Shown: positions 43,920 through 55,900 of the stretch, piece by piece | How the letters are laid out: every line of letters starts with the position of its first letter | How positions within the stretch are numbered: position 1 is the stretch's first letter | Translations under genes and position numbers: made by a program | Notes under the pieces: generated by a model | Seen by the model: only the letters and a program-made list of their open reading frames with translations | Databases searched by the model: none | What the model was told of the DNA's origin: nothing | Origin: Sphaerosporella brunnea | Lineage: Eukaryota; Ascomycota; Pezizomycetes; Pezizales; Pyronemataceae | Assembly: GCA_008704415.1 (NCBI GenBank) | Contig: VXIS01000054.1 | Span: 62,001 to 126,000 of the forward strand | Length of the DNA stretch: 64,000 nucleotides | Reading direction: 5' to 3'

Positions 43920-45574
43920 ATGTCCGGCTTCGATCATTTGCCTGCTGAGGAACTACCGGACGCCCCTCCCGCCGGTGCTTCCGCCGATGAAGCCCTCGAT
44001 AATGGCTCTGAAGCAAGAATGGCCGATCATTCACCACGAGCAAAGGTTGAAGCGCTCTCCTCACCGCCACCGGCATTTGACCTCGATGACCAGGATACCA
44101 AGGCCAGTAAGGGAGATGAAGACGAGGACTATGGTGATTCTCCGGACATCGACGGTCCCCAGCTAGAAGTGTCACTACCGTGCGTCTATGTGTTGCCCAA
44201 GCAAAAACACCTGGGCTGATCAATTCTTTCACAGGCCCGCAAAATCCAGCGATTACTCTGATCCGGAAGTAATGAGGGCTTTCTACCAGCGTCTGTTTCC
44301 TTGGCGGCTACTCTTCCAATGGCTTAACCACTCTCCAATTCCGAGCCACGATTTCACAGATCGTGAATTCGCCTTCACCCGTCAAAATGGCGCATACCTT
44401 CGTTATCAATCCTTTCCCAACTTCGAGACCTTGCGGAAAGAGGTCTTGGAGTTCAACCCCAGCCGATTCGAAATTGGCCCTGTATACAGCGCCAACCCTC
44501 GCGACCGCAAGTCACTGCGAAAAGCGGCTTTCAAGCCAGTCGCAAAAGAACTGGTTTTCGACATCGATTTGACTGACTACGACGATGTCCGGACGTGTTG
44601 CGACAAGGCCAATATCTGCAACAAGTGTTGGCAGTTCGTCACCGTGGCAATCAAGATTGTGGATACAGCCCTACGAGAGGACTTTGGATTCAAGCACATA
44701 ATGTGGGTGTACTCTGGAAGAAGAGGTGCACACGCTTGGGTTTGCGACAAGAGAGCGAGAGTCATGGATGATCAGAAAAGACGAGCGATCGCTTCGTACC
44801 TGGAAGTAGTTCGGGGAGGAGACAAGTCGGGGAAGAAGGTGAATCTTCGGCGACCTTTGCATCCGCACCAAGTAAGGAGTATGGATGTGTTGAAGGACTC
44901 CTTTGCGCAAAACATCCTGCGGGATCAGGATCCCTGGAGGGGAAGCGATCAGGCAGAGAGGTTGTTGGATTTGTTGCCGGATAAGAGTACGTGACATTGC
45001 CATTTAACCCTATGTTTGGATGCTAAAGCCAAGGTTAGACCTTATAACGGAACTTCGGAGGACCTGGCAGTCCCTTCCCGGCCGTTCCTCAACTGAGAAG
45101 TGGAATGACATTGACACGACTGCATCCAAGGGCACGAACAAGACCCTCGACACGCAGAAGCTGAGGGACGCTAAGCAGGACATCGTATTCGAATATCTCT
45201 ACCCGCGTCTGGATGTGGAGGTATCCAAGCATCTCAACCATTTGCTCAAGTCGCCATTCGTTGTGCATCCAGGCACAGGCAGGGTTTGCGTGCCTATCGA
45301 CGCCGAGCGCCCTGAGGAGTTTGATCCCTTGAGTGTTCCTACAGTCACTGAACTGATCAGAGAGATCGATGAGTGGGACCTAGAACATAAGCCGGACGAA
45401 AAAGAAGATTCATCCATCATCGAAGTTAAGACTCCGGACTTTGACAAAACAAGCTTGAAGCCATATGTGGAGTATTTCAGACGCTTCGTGGCCATGGTTG
45501 TCAGGGAGGAGACATTGAATCAGGTCAAAGTTAAGAGGGAGCGGGGTGCAGAGCATGAGGCTATGGAGTTTTGA
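43920..45574 (+). CDS. pri1: DNA primase small (catalytic) subunit
   Basis: Catalytic subunit of DNA primase in the Pol alpha-primase complex, making RNA primers in the nucleus. Exons 43920-44179, 44235-44990 and 45034-45574 give 518 aa, longer than the roughly 410-aa yeast protein because of a 90-residue acidic N-tail (DEDEDYGDSPDIDG). Key parts are YRLFPWR-like FYQRLFPWRLLFQWL, DREFAFT, the metal-binding Asp pair in ELVFDIDLTDYDD (Asp195, Asp197), a zinc-type cluster CCDKANICNKCWQF, and IMWVYSGRRGAHAWVCD, a primase signature. Toward the end, IVFEYLYPRLDVEVSKHLNHLLKSPF and HPGTGRVCVPID are also typical. The second intron must use the GTGACA donor at 44991, four bases after a more usual GTACGT that would shift the frame. 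Confidence 0.94.
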
Positions 45575-45910
45575 TGGTATTTCGCGTATATTTTACATGA
45601 GGGATAGCGGTATCATTTTCCCAAAGTACTTAGTGCATACTTAAGTAAGTACTTAGTATGTACTCGCACAACAACAATATGTGCTTCACGTTCTGTCTAG
45701 CTCCAACCTTTGTAGCCATTTGTCTCACAATCGATAGACGATGCCCGTGAGTTTGCGGGGAGTGATAAGTCATGATGCAAGCGAAACACTCTATCTAATT
45801 GGAGATAATTATCCTCACAGGGTGATTTTGGCTCACTTACGTGCTATCATTATCGTTTTGCGTCCCAAGAGAACTGGTTGAAAAGTGACGTGACAGGTCC
45901 CGAGTTGTGA
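45575..45910. other. Intergenic; degraded upstream part of the TRM10-like fragment possible
   Basis: 3' flank of pri1 with a palindromic run of TACTTAAGTA/AGTACTTAG type (45625-45665). An AACTGGTTGAAAAGTGAC segment near 45870 could be remains of a TRM10 exon but is not convincing. Confidence 0.35.
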
Positions 45911-46438
45911 GCAGCCATAACCCTACCTACGCCTCATCCTGTCACGACTGATGAAGAGAAAGCGCGGTTAGTTTACCTGATCGTCGGATCACCAAACACG
46001 ATTACTTCGCTGGGCCCCGGCAAAACGTACATTATCGGTGGCATGGTCGACAGGAACCGATACAAGCATTTATGTTTCAATAGAGCCCAGGAACAAGGAA
46101 TTGCCCATGCGAAGTTGCCGCTTGGCGAGTATATCAAGATGGCTAGTCGTCAGGTTTTAACGACAAATCAAGTGGTGGAGATCATGTTGGAGTGGCTGCA
46201 AGAGAAGGACTGGCAGAAGGCGTTCATCAAAGTCATTCCGCAAAGGAAGATGCCCCAGCTCAAAAAGAATGAACAGGGGGACAATCAGGGCCTGGAAGCC
46301 AGAGAAGATCAGCACCATGAAGACTTGTATGAAGAAAAGGCAGTCAACGAGGGGCTGGGGGATGGTGGGGTTGATGATGAGCAAAAGATGGACGTAGATT
46401 GTTTGGCTTCGCCAAAGGAACATCCACAGCCGCAATAG
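45911..46438 (+). pseudogene. 5'-truncated TRM10-like tRNA (m1G9) methyltransferase fragment
   Basis: The frame encodes only the C-terminal half of a SPOUT methyltransferase of the Trm10 family, which methylates purine 9 of tRNA. Clearly matching blocks are GKTYIIGGMVDRNRYKHLC, AKLPLGEYIKMASRQVLTTN and QVVEIMLEWLQEKDWQKAF, then an acidic C-tail. An in-frame TGA at 45908-45910 precedes it. The upstream half (the roughly 200 residues with the TRM10 N-terminal part of the fold) cannot fit between here and pri1 and is not seen. The usual TADS motif reads IVGS. An ATG at 46043 could start a 131-aa protein, but it would lack half of the SAM knot. Probably a partial duplicate of a gene elsewhere. 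Confidence 0.68.
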
Positions 46439-47408
46439 TCTTCTGGTTGTGAAGGATTGCATATTAATACTTTATAAATGCCAGCACGCTACTCATCACT
46501 TGAACTCTAGAGTATCCGACAGCCAATGATATAGATAACGCATGGTGAGACCTTCGAGAAAGGGTATGCGGCTACAGGATAGAGAAGTCATCACTGGTAT
46601 GTAGCTGATAGGTTTTTGGCCTGCGAGGGCGATGTAAAAGTACCGGTTGTGCTGGTCAATATTGTCTATACTTGCATGGATAAAGTATCTAAAGCTAAAG
46701 CAATGTTTGCGTCCCTCTTCTCCATAAAGGTAGCTGGCAGGGTGCGGGAAACAAACCGTCCACAGGAGTATTGAAGCCGAGTAAATGGCCAGGCTCAAGC
46801 CTTTTTGATGGCACTGTACTTTCTATACTAGCGTAAATAGAATAAATAACATGGCTATTGATGAAAATTGCCAGCAGGGGTATCAACATTCTATGATTTT
46901 ACTCATTCGGCGACACAGCAACCTCGGACCACTAATGGCTTATAGGGACTATTCCATCACATCAGACAATTTGAAACAAACTGTGGAAGGCTGAATACCT
47001 TGTGGTTTGGGCTAGCGGTCTATTGCTTGTGAAAAGGCTCTACACAGTCGGGTGCGGTAGCAACTTGAAGTGGTATAGAAAAAGCTGCGATTATTTTCCT
47101 CTATGGTCTGAGCTCCTGCTTTCCCCAAGCCCCCAGTCGGTTTACAGCTTCGCTAACTTAGTTTTAGGACCTTGAAAGCCTTATCCTACTGCTCTGCACC
47201 TTTCACATTATTGCTATTGACCTGCATGGCCCAAGCCCAAACCAGCAGCAAAATCTTAAACCGCAAGGGCAAACAGGGTCCCAAGTCATCCTAAGTCGTC
47301 TATGACAGCCCTTTTGATTTTTTATACATATTTTGTCGAGTCATTGGTGCCGATATGCATATGCTTTTTTGTCCGAAACGACGTCGCGTCCGGATTGGCT
47401 ATCGGCTA
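46439..47408. other. Intergenic; no gene recognised
   Basis: AT-rich non-coding DNA up to a TA that borders a foldback element. Confidence 0.5.
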
Positions 47409-47613
47409 AAGTCCCTGACCACTTGATGGTGGATAGGATAGTGGATGATGAGATAAGATAAGAGATATGCCCAAAGCGGTAAGGTTCGTATGTCGAGTGA
47501 TGACTAGTGAGCAGCCAGGCGCCCGGCCAGGAGGTCGTGGGGCCTTACCGCTTTAGGCATATCTCTTATCTTATCTCATAATCCACTATCCACCATCAAG
47601 TGGTCAGGGACTT
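47409..47613. mobile_element. Foldback MITE, family F (TA target)
   Basis: A 205-bp ORF-less element bounded by TA (47407-47408 and 47614-47615). The arms of about 75 nt are nearly perfect inverted copies, starting AAGTCCCTGACCACTTGATG and carrying GATAAGATAAGAGATATGCC near their inner ends. A loop of about 55 nt is GC-rich. It ends about 95 bp before the start of the GRIM-19 gene, so it lies in that gene's promoter. Confidence 0.9.
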
Positions 47614-47708
47614 TACTCTACCCGGTCCCACCTCGTCTTGCATGTTGCCCGTTGCTACCCACCGAATACCATTATCACCATCATCGTGAACCCCAATCGT
47701 TATTTGCC

Positions 47709-48309
47709 ATGGTCCAAGGTACTGCCCTTTACTGCGCGCGTTGAACAGCATTGACTGACATCCTGCAGATCTTCCTCCCACCGGCGGCTATGAGCCGGTC
47801 CAGTATCGCGTATGTTCTTTTCCCCCGCCTTCGCAGCTGCCAGCCGTCGTTAACGGTGACAGCGCAACCTTCCCTTCCGCGGCTTCCGTCCGTCCTACTA
47901 CCTCCTCGGCATGGGCGTCGTCTGCGCATACGGTTTTTACGAGACCATGAAGGGAATCAAAGAGCAGCGAGAGAATGCGCGTGAGAAGATCTGGGCGCGC
48001 ATCCACCTCACGCCGATGCTCCAAGCCGAAGCCGATCGAGACGATGTGCGCCGCTACTTCGCGGCGCAGGCGCGCGAGAAGGAGCTTATGAAGGACGAGA
48101 AAGGCTGGGACTCCGCCAGCGTATACAACGTCGATAAGTATGTTCCAGTGATGGGGAGCTAGCAGCAGTGTGGGGCCAGCCCTTATGGTGGGCCTGCTGA
48201 CCGCAACAGATTCATTCGCCCCACCTACACCGTTGCCCCGCCATCCGAGTCCGTCATTCCCGAGAAGGAGGTCCTCAAGATCCTGGAAGCTGAGGCCGAG
48301 CGACAATAA
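47709..48309 (+). CDS. NADH:ubiquinone oxidoreductase subunit GRIM-19/NDUFA13
   Basis: Accessory subunit of mitochondrial complex I, inner membrane. Exons 47709-47718, 47769-47809, 47863-48137 and 48210-48309 give 141 aa. The family opening MVQDLPPTGGYEPVQYRRNLPFRGFRP is spread over three exons, of which the first has just 10 coding bases (ATGGTCCAAG). A single membrane helix follows (YYLLGMGVVCAYGFY), then a charged helix (GIKEQRENAREKIWARIHL), LQAEADRDDVRRYF, and VYNVDKFIRPTYTVAPP. It presumably uses a non-cleaved targeting signal, as known for the family. Its presence shows that the organism has a canonical complex I, unlike budding yeasts such as Saccharomyces. Confidence 0.93.
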
Positions 48310-48615
48310 GTTCATGGGTGCAGAATTGGAGTCCGTGCTGTTCCATCCCGCAAGCATGATGAGATCCTGGGTTGTATCTTACGGAACAAAACTATCTCTA
48401 TCTACCGGTTACTTGCATATGCGCAAACAAAAATCTCAGTCATACACCCCACATCATAATCGATATCTTGCACTCCAAACAGTTACCAAAAAGAGATAGT
48501 GCTAGCGAAACCGCCAAATGAAATACAATGTTCAAGGCCATCACTGAAAAGTCCAATCATTACATGTCAAAACAGGAAAAGGAAAACGGAAAGAGACTCG
48601 CGCTCAGGAAATATG
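48310..48615. other. Intergenic between convergent genes
   Basis: 306 bp of 3' flanks; nothing else seen. Confidence 0.5.
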
Positions 48616-50858
48616 TTACATGATTGAGCATTGTCCAAGGTTTCCATAATTCCGGGCAAACATTTCCAAGTACCCTTCATCCTCTCCCCAGATCTTTCTT
48701 CTCCCCACACCCTTTACTTTAATCTCTTGCTCGCCCTCCATATGCCACCACCGCAAAACACTTCTCTCGGCATCATACTCCCATTTCCCACCTGACACCT
48801 CGACCTCAGTTTCCCCTTTGGGGAAGTGAAATGGAGGCACAAACATCTCCGTGGGCCAGGATTCATCTGTCGCCTTGGCTGCCACTAGTTTGAGCCTGAA
48901 CGTTACCTTTGCGAGGTCGAAACTGGCCTCGATGATGATCCCGTTGGTATAAACCGATGAGGGTCTGACAAAGGCCTCTGCAGCCCTGGTCGCTTGAACC
49001 TCATCCTGCAGGGAACTTCTATCCGTGGACATAGTGTTGCGCGACACCGCACGCTTCAAGTTGTCTTGATCTACGTCGTTGATCCTCTTGTCGTCGGCCT
49101 GTGAATGCGGATCTCGGTCGTCGGGAGAATAGATACTGAGATCCTCGCCATTCCAATTGTCACCCCACTGGTGGTTGTTGTTTGCCGTATATACCCAAAG
49201 CGTAAAACCGGCCTGCGCACCTTCCAGCGCAAAGTGGTTCGCATCCATAGCGCGAATCTGAGATATAAAGTCACCAGTCTTATACGCGTACTTGTCATCC
49301 ATGTCGTATGGTATGCCGATCTCGGTGAAGACACAGGGCGTCACGCCGATGTTGTCGATACCTTCTTGTATCATGGCCTTCAATTGATCGCGGAGGCAAT
49401 TGCGGATAGCTGTCTCCCCAAGCTTGATGGCCAGTGCTGGGGTCAAGTATCTACCCCGTAAAACACCAAGAACATCGATATTCCAGATTCGGTTCCTGTA
49501 CCAGGGTGAGCTTTGAAATTCCCGGGCACAATGAACACGGATCCCTACCATTTCTTTGTCATGAGAGTGATACCATCGTAATAATGTGGGGCATAAACGA
49601 AACGTTCGTGCGCATCTGCGGTGCCTTTAATGACAGGGGGTATCTCCAGTACAGGCGGTTGACAGAACATGATTGCATTCTTATGAATAGATCTAATCTT
49701 TTTGGAATATACTCTATAATAGTCCATGAAGTAGGTATCGGTGAACGCGGCAGCATTCAGCGGCCGCCCGTCGGCTGTTTTCGAGAAGTAGTCAGTTTTG
49801 AGAAGTGTGTCGGTTTCCGGATCCCACACCCGGTGCTGTGCCCAAATACATTCGCCGAGTTTCCACTCGGGAGAACGTTTCCATCCGTATCGCGAGTCAT
49901 CATAATCAGCGGACAGCCATGCCTTCACTCCTTTCGGATCTACCAGCGCTTTACCGGTCTTATAGGGACCAGTACCACCAAAATCCCATGTATCAATTTC
50001 GCAAGCCCGGCCACTCCCGGTGAGGATAGCCTGCCATGCAGTAGGTGATGTTCCTTTCTGGAGCTTTTGTTCCTCCGGGATGCCATCAAGAGCTTTATAC
50101 CCAATCAATCCTCTGTTGGGCTCGTTCAATGATTCCCATCCAATGATGGGACAATCTTCCAGATCTCCTGCCTCGTTTATTCGCTTCGCAAGATGCGCAA
50201 CAGCGTCGATGAAGTGGCCTTGCAGATAATCCTGGATATTGACGCCATCGATAATGGCTTTCGGTGCAAAATCTCGACCCGCAAAAAACAGTGTCCAAGC
50301 GACTTGATTCGCCATCCTTTGGTAATTGGTCGACCATATCATTTTGGGGAACTTTGCAGTATCAGGATAGGTATTATGAACCAGCGCAGCTTCCGTGGTG
50401 TCAAACGCTTGAGGATTGAGGCCCATCGCGTATAGAGTCCACATGGGCGCACCTGAGCCCCCCGAAAATCGCGACCACACGTCTTGGTGGGGGTCCATGA
50501 ACACCATGAAATCATATTCTTTGGCTTTACGCAAAATTGCAATCGTGCTCTGAATCCATTCCTCGTCGTAGATTCCGGGTCCCTTCGCTTCAATTGCCTC
50601 CCACGTGAAGAGGTAGCGTATTGTGTTATAACCGTAGTTTCGCAGTCGACGGAAATGAAGGTCCGCCTCCGAAAGAGTGAATGGACGGCCGACGAACGAG
50701 ACGTTGTCGCCGTCATAGAAATTGTCGGGTATGTGGGACGGCTGATCAGGCCTGGCAGGCATCTTGCTGTCGCCAGCAACATTGATTCCACGAAGCGTCA
50801 CTTGACGATTGTGTTCATCCTTGAAGTGAGGGCCATCGATAGTGAGGAAGGTGGGCAT
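48616..50858 (-). CDS. GH5 steryl-beta-glucosidase / glucosylceramidase-related enzyme
   Basis: Glycoside hydrolase family 5 enzyme of the Egh1/EGCrP2 type, which removes glucose from ergosteryl-beta-glucoside (and in some relatives glucosylceramide). Exons 50858-49549 and 49495-48616 give 729 aa. Landmarks: TLRGINVAGDSKMP, NYGYNTIRYLFTWEAIE, FMDPHQDVWSRFSGGSGAP, the acid/base Glu246 in WESLNEPNRG, the RYGWKRSPEWKLGECIWAQHRVWD region, YAPHYYDG, and the nucleophile Glu495 in CVFTEIGIPYDMD. A C-terminal beta domain follows. No signal peptide is visible, which fits the vacuolar/cytosolic location known for Egh1. The start is the ATG before TFLTIDGPHF; the upstream open frame has no ATG. Confidence 0.92.
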
Positions 50859-52929
50859 TGTGAGGGTTGTTGGGTGCGAGTGGTCTGCGCGTAAATGTTT
50901 CAACAACGGCGACACCGCGGGCGGCACCTAAGGTACTACATACATCTTGGTGAGGAGAGTTTTGGGGACGCAGTATGGAGGGTAGCCGTGGGACGGGCCG
51001 CGGACACGGTCGGATAAGGGCGAGTAATGGTATCTAGTAGTCTAAGTAGGGAGCAAGTGAGCTCCGCGCTTGAAGCTGGAGACTTGGCCACGTATTGATG
51101 GAGAGGAAAGAAAGAAAGATTGCAAGAGGGATTTGGGAAGGAGAAGAGCAAGGAAGCCGGTTTTGATGGTGCTGCACTCGGGAAGCACGCGGACAGCTGA
51201 GTTTTGCATAGAGACCAGCCAGCTGGGAGCTTTGGGCCAGTTACCTATGGTTAAAACGGAGTGTCAAAAGCCACCTTTTGCACGCGAATATATTAAATCA
51301 CAACAGATAAAATTAAAAGTGCTTCTTCAAGCGATAGATATGCTGCTTTAGAATGATCTGAAAAAGAGAAAATAATAAAAAAGGTTGGGGAGTGGAAAAT
51401 TCGCGGGTTTATGAGAGCATTTTGTATGAGGCACCACGTCGCGTGAAAAGGTAGTACAACCATACTTTTTTGAGTAATATTTCGCCCGATGGGGAAGTCG
51501 AGTGATCGTCGGTGATTCAAATTCGCCCTTCATCCTCAATCTACAATTTTGATTTATCTACAATTTGACGATGTGCCTTATCATAAACCCGCTGTGTGAA
51601 CTCCTTTGTACCATAATCAAAACCCGCACTATAGGCCTCCATCATCCGTACACAGTGATTGTAGTAGCGGTTGATGGAAGCGGTGGTCAATCCTTTAAGA
51701 GAATATTCGCAGTGTTCGCGTGCGTAGTGCCTGCACACCAACACCGCCCAACAAAGTTGAGCTCGCAGTGAAACCTAGGATAAAAAGATAGCATCTACCT
51801 AGGTATGTAGCCCTCCAGACTTAAAGATCCGGCATTACATACCACAAAAAGTCGGATTCAGAGCTGTGGAGTCGCGATTTGGGTGTGTTTTGGGTGCTAC
51901 AGGAACGTGTTTTCAGGCTTCAGGGGTGTCGCGAGTTACACAGTGAACTCGGAGTCCCCAACCTTAGGTAACCGGTATGCAGGCAGAAATATCTAACAGT
52001 TTGAGTAAACGGTTCAAGTAAACGGTGACTTTCGCGAAAGGGTATTCCAGTCCATTACGTCACCACTGTAAATATCACGGTGTCGGAGCGACAAGTCCTC
52101 GCCGCCGGTATATGCACAGTCCTATCTCCTTCCTTAACCGACTGACATCGAGAAAGAATTTCGTCACCGCTGGCAGCATAAAAATTTCTGCCATTATAGA
52201 CCTCCATGTCTCCTTACAATACGGAGGTGGAGATGTCAAAAAGGCGTTACACTTCGGGGTAGGATGGTGAAGGAAGGCGCCGTGACGGGGTCGCTCGCAG
52301 GGGCACTCACAAGTGACGTAGACCTTCGCTCGTGTGGGGTTACCCGGTCTTGTTTTGCGTGTTATTTTCACTGGATATCACTCGCAAATTGCTTGCTGGG
52401 TACACCTAACCCACAACCGAAAAACGAAGAAAAATCGATATCTCCACTGGCTTTGCTCCAGAAATCGCAATTGCTGGCTCAAAAATCAATGCTAAAGAGC
52501 CCTTTGTCAGTTCTGGCAGTAAGATGTTCAGCGTTTATTTTTTCTTTGTGACGATATCGTGTTTGGCGCGGCGCGTGGGTTAGGGTTCTGTGAGCGTACC
52601 AACACTAAAAAAATTCGTCGGGTCTGCGTTTAAAGTGAGCCGCACCATACTTGCTGGAAACCCTCTAATTTGGAATGCGAAGTGGTGCAGAAAGACAAAT
52701 ACACATTCTCACTCTACCCGTAGTAAAAAATGTGAATAATAGAGTAGAGTACCTAGATCCGACGTCTTCGCACTTGCAAAATCACCTTCCAACCACAAAT
52801 GATTTAAATCCAACAGTCCGCCACCACTTTTCATACAACCACTGATCCGCCCCACCATCCAACAGAGCCGCATCACCTTGCAACCCACCATTACACCATT
52901 AGCCAGCCGCGTTCCTGCTCCTTCTCAAG
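50859..52929. other. Intergenic; one unassigned ORF only
   Basis: About 2 kb between divergent genes. Apart from the short frame at 51541-51750 nothing protein-like was found. A TACCTAGG-containing stretch lies near 51795. Confidence 0.45.
51541..51750 (-). other. Short unassigned reading frame, possibly a gene remnant
   Basis: A minus-strand frame without an ATG at its beginning reads CRHYAREHCEYSLKGLTTAS, then NRYYNHCVRMMEAYSAGFDY and GTKEFTQRVYDKAHRQIVDK. The composition (aromatics, His, charged residues, low repetitiveness) looks like real coding sequence, and the frame stays open upstream to about 51780. I do not recognise the family. It may be a last exon or a remnant of a larger, otherwise lost gene. 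Confidence 0.3.
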
Positions 52930-55900
52930 ATGTCCAAACAAGCTCTCAAGGCGGCAAAGACTTGCATCAACTCGGAAGATTGGATAGGTGCCGAAGCGCA
53001 AGCTCGAAAGGCTTTATCTTTTGAGCCGCAAAACTATTTCGCGTGCGTAAAGCTACCTCCAGCTTGCCCGGAACCACCGAACTCACTGTGTGCAGACACC
53101 TTTTCTTGGGCCTGAGCTTGTTCAATCTTGAGAAATACGAAGAGAGTGAAGCTGCCTACCAACAGGCGATACAGATCGAAGCCGATGAGCGGCAAAAGAA
53201 GGATCGCAAAGAAACCCCCGCAGCGTGGCAAGGTTTGTTGAAGCTGTACGAAGCCCAAAAACGAGTGGGCGAGTATGTGGATTCTGCAGTGCGTCTGTCC
53301 AGCATCTTCAGAGAGCAGGCTGAACGTTTAAAATCCCTCGAAGTCATCGAAAAGGCTGTCTCCCTTGCACAAGAGAATGGTTCGAAGTCTCAGTACAAAC
53401 GTGCCTTACACATCCTTTTACCAGGCAGTCCAATTTTCGATTACTTGGATGGCTTGATTCCTCGAGCGGATCAGACATACCTGAAGCTTGCAGAACTGAT
53501 TGAATCCGAGGAGAAGGAGAAAATAAACAAAGAAATCGCGAATCGACGTTCGCGGCTTGGCGCCGTTCTTGGACAGGTTACCACGGAAGTACGACGAGAG
53601 GTTTGGGGATCATCGCAGTTGGAGGAACTGTACCAGAACATCTTGAACTGGTCGGACGACGAAGAGCTCAGACGACAAATTGATTGCAAACTTTTGCAGC
53701 ACGCTTACAACAAGTTACTAGTTTTTCCAAAGGAGAACAAACTGGAGCAACGCGTGAAGGTGGAGAACTGGGCGCGAGGGTTGGTCATATTGAAATATCC
53801 CTTCGAGTTGGCCTGGAGAATCGTCATAGAATGGAAGGACTGCGAGACCCTAGGTAATTCAACCCAATAATCCTCTTTGTTATCAGAACTTCGCTCAGAG
53901 CAGCAGTGGATCACGATGTCAATCTTCTGCGAGAGTATATCGAATTCTTCCCAGACAGCGGATTGGCAATATCACTCAGAGCATACCTTGATTCTGAGAT
54001 TTGTCCTTTCCCTACCGTTCCGGACGCCGACAATGCAAAGGGCGCCCAAGAAATCGAATCATCCATCCACGGTACTGAGGAAACCACCGATCAGCGCCTT
54101 GATTCGATGATTGTAAGATTTTTCACTTGCACAGTTTAGTTATCGGCCACGAACGCTAATTAGTTCTACAGGACGGAACCGAGAGGAGTCCAACTTCCGT
54201 GCTGTGTCATCGCATTCTGGCAGAATATTACCTTCTCCTTGATGAATACGAAAATGCTGTCGATGTTAGTCGGGCTGGTCTCAAGCTGTTGACTGCAGAG
54301 TCACAACGCACTGGTCTTTCATGCCAAAAGTATGTCTCCCGTAGCTATGAACAGCGCGTACTAATACCATCAGGAACACTGATGCCCTAATCGTCACTCT
54401 TGCGACTGCCTTGATCCAGTATCAAGCACCGAAGCATCACAACGAAGCCAGAACGTTCTTCGAGAACGTATTGAAACATAATCCAAGCTATGGTAGTGCC
54501 CTTGTGGGGCTAGGCCTTATCCTGGAAGAACAGTGTGACTATGCTGGTGCCGTCGACCTTTTGAACAAGGCATTAGCCAAGGATCCTGGAAACATCCGTA
54601 TTTTGGCGGAAGCAGCATGGTGTAATGTCCTCGCGGGCAACCATAGTATAGGCCAACAGGGGTTGGAGGAATGCCTTGAAAAGATCACCGGTGTGGATGC
54701 CAGGTCGCGGGACCTCAAAGCACAAATTATTTGGAGGATTGGCACCAGTCTTTGGAACGCCGATGGTGAGTTCCGTGTATAATTTTCTTGTCCAGTTATT
54801 ATGCTTACTGGTTCCAGAGGAAGGCAGGAGGGATCGCAAGGCAGGCCCTTATCACTACTTTATCGCAGCATTACAGAACAACCAAAACTTTGCGCCCGCC
54901 TACACCAGCCTGGGATGTTTTTACGCGGACGTTGCTGCCGACACTGCCCGTGCCAACAAATGCTTTCAGAGAGCATTCGAGCTGTCAGCCGGTGAAGTGC
55001 AAGCGGCAGAACGGTTGGCCAGGAGTTTCGCTGAAACAAAAGAGTGGGAGCTCGTGGAGATTGTGGCAAGAAGAGTCGCCGAGGTGGACAAGAAGAGATC
55101 GGTTCCAGGAAAAGGCATCTCTTGGCCCCAGAGCGCAATTGGCGTTGTTGAATTGGTATGTGAGCACAGCCGTGAATCCTCTTATCCCCTTATTAACGCT
55201 TTCAAAGAACAACCAAAACTATTCATTGGCTATTCAAGCATTTCAGTCTGCCTTGAGGGCTTCCCCTGATGATTTTCATTCCTGGATTGGCCTCGGAGAG
55301 GCTTATGCCTCTTCTGGCCGTTACACTGCTGCCCTCAAAGTCTTCACGCGCGCAGAAGCTTTGGATGAGAAGAATTGGTTTGCTAAGTACATGTTAGCGA
55401 ACGTCAGGCGGGAGCTGGGGGAATATGAGCTTGCTTGCGAAGGGTACCGGGCTGTGCTCTCACTTCGAGAACGAGAGTTCGGTGTTCTTGTGGCACTCTC
55501 TGAGACATTAATGGCAATGGCCTGGAAATACATCGAGACTGGTTATTACGGAAGGGCTGTCGACAGTATTTTGGAATGTGTTGCGGTTATGGAGAAGGTC
55601 TTACAGGAGAGGACTGATGCGTTCAATCTCTGGAAGACACTTGGCGACGCATGCATGTTGTTCTCTTGGGTCCAGCGCCTAGCCGACAAGTTTCCTCGAT
55701 CAGCAGTACTACATCTTTTGGAGAGCGACCTGGACCCGAGCGAATTCGACATTATGATGGAAGTCGACGAGGTTGGTCGCTCGACCTTTGAAAGGATGAA
55801 GAGCGGTGATTTTGACCAAATCACCGCGTCAACCTATGCGGGAATACTGGCATATAAACGAGCCATCTTCGCTACTGCCGATGATCGACATGCTCATGCC

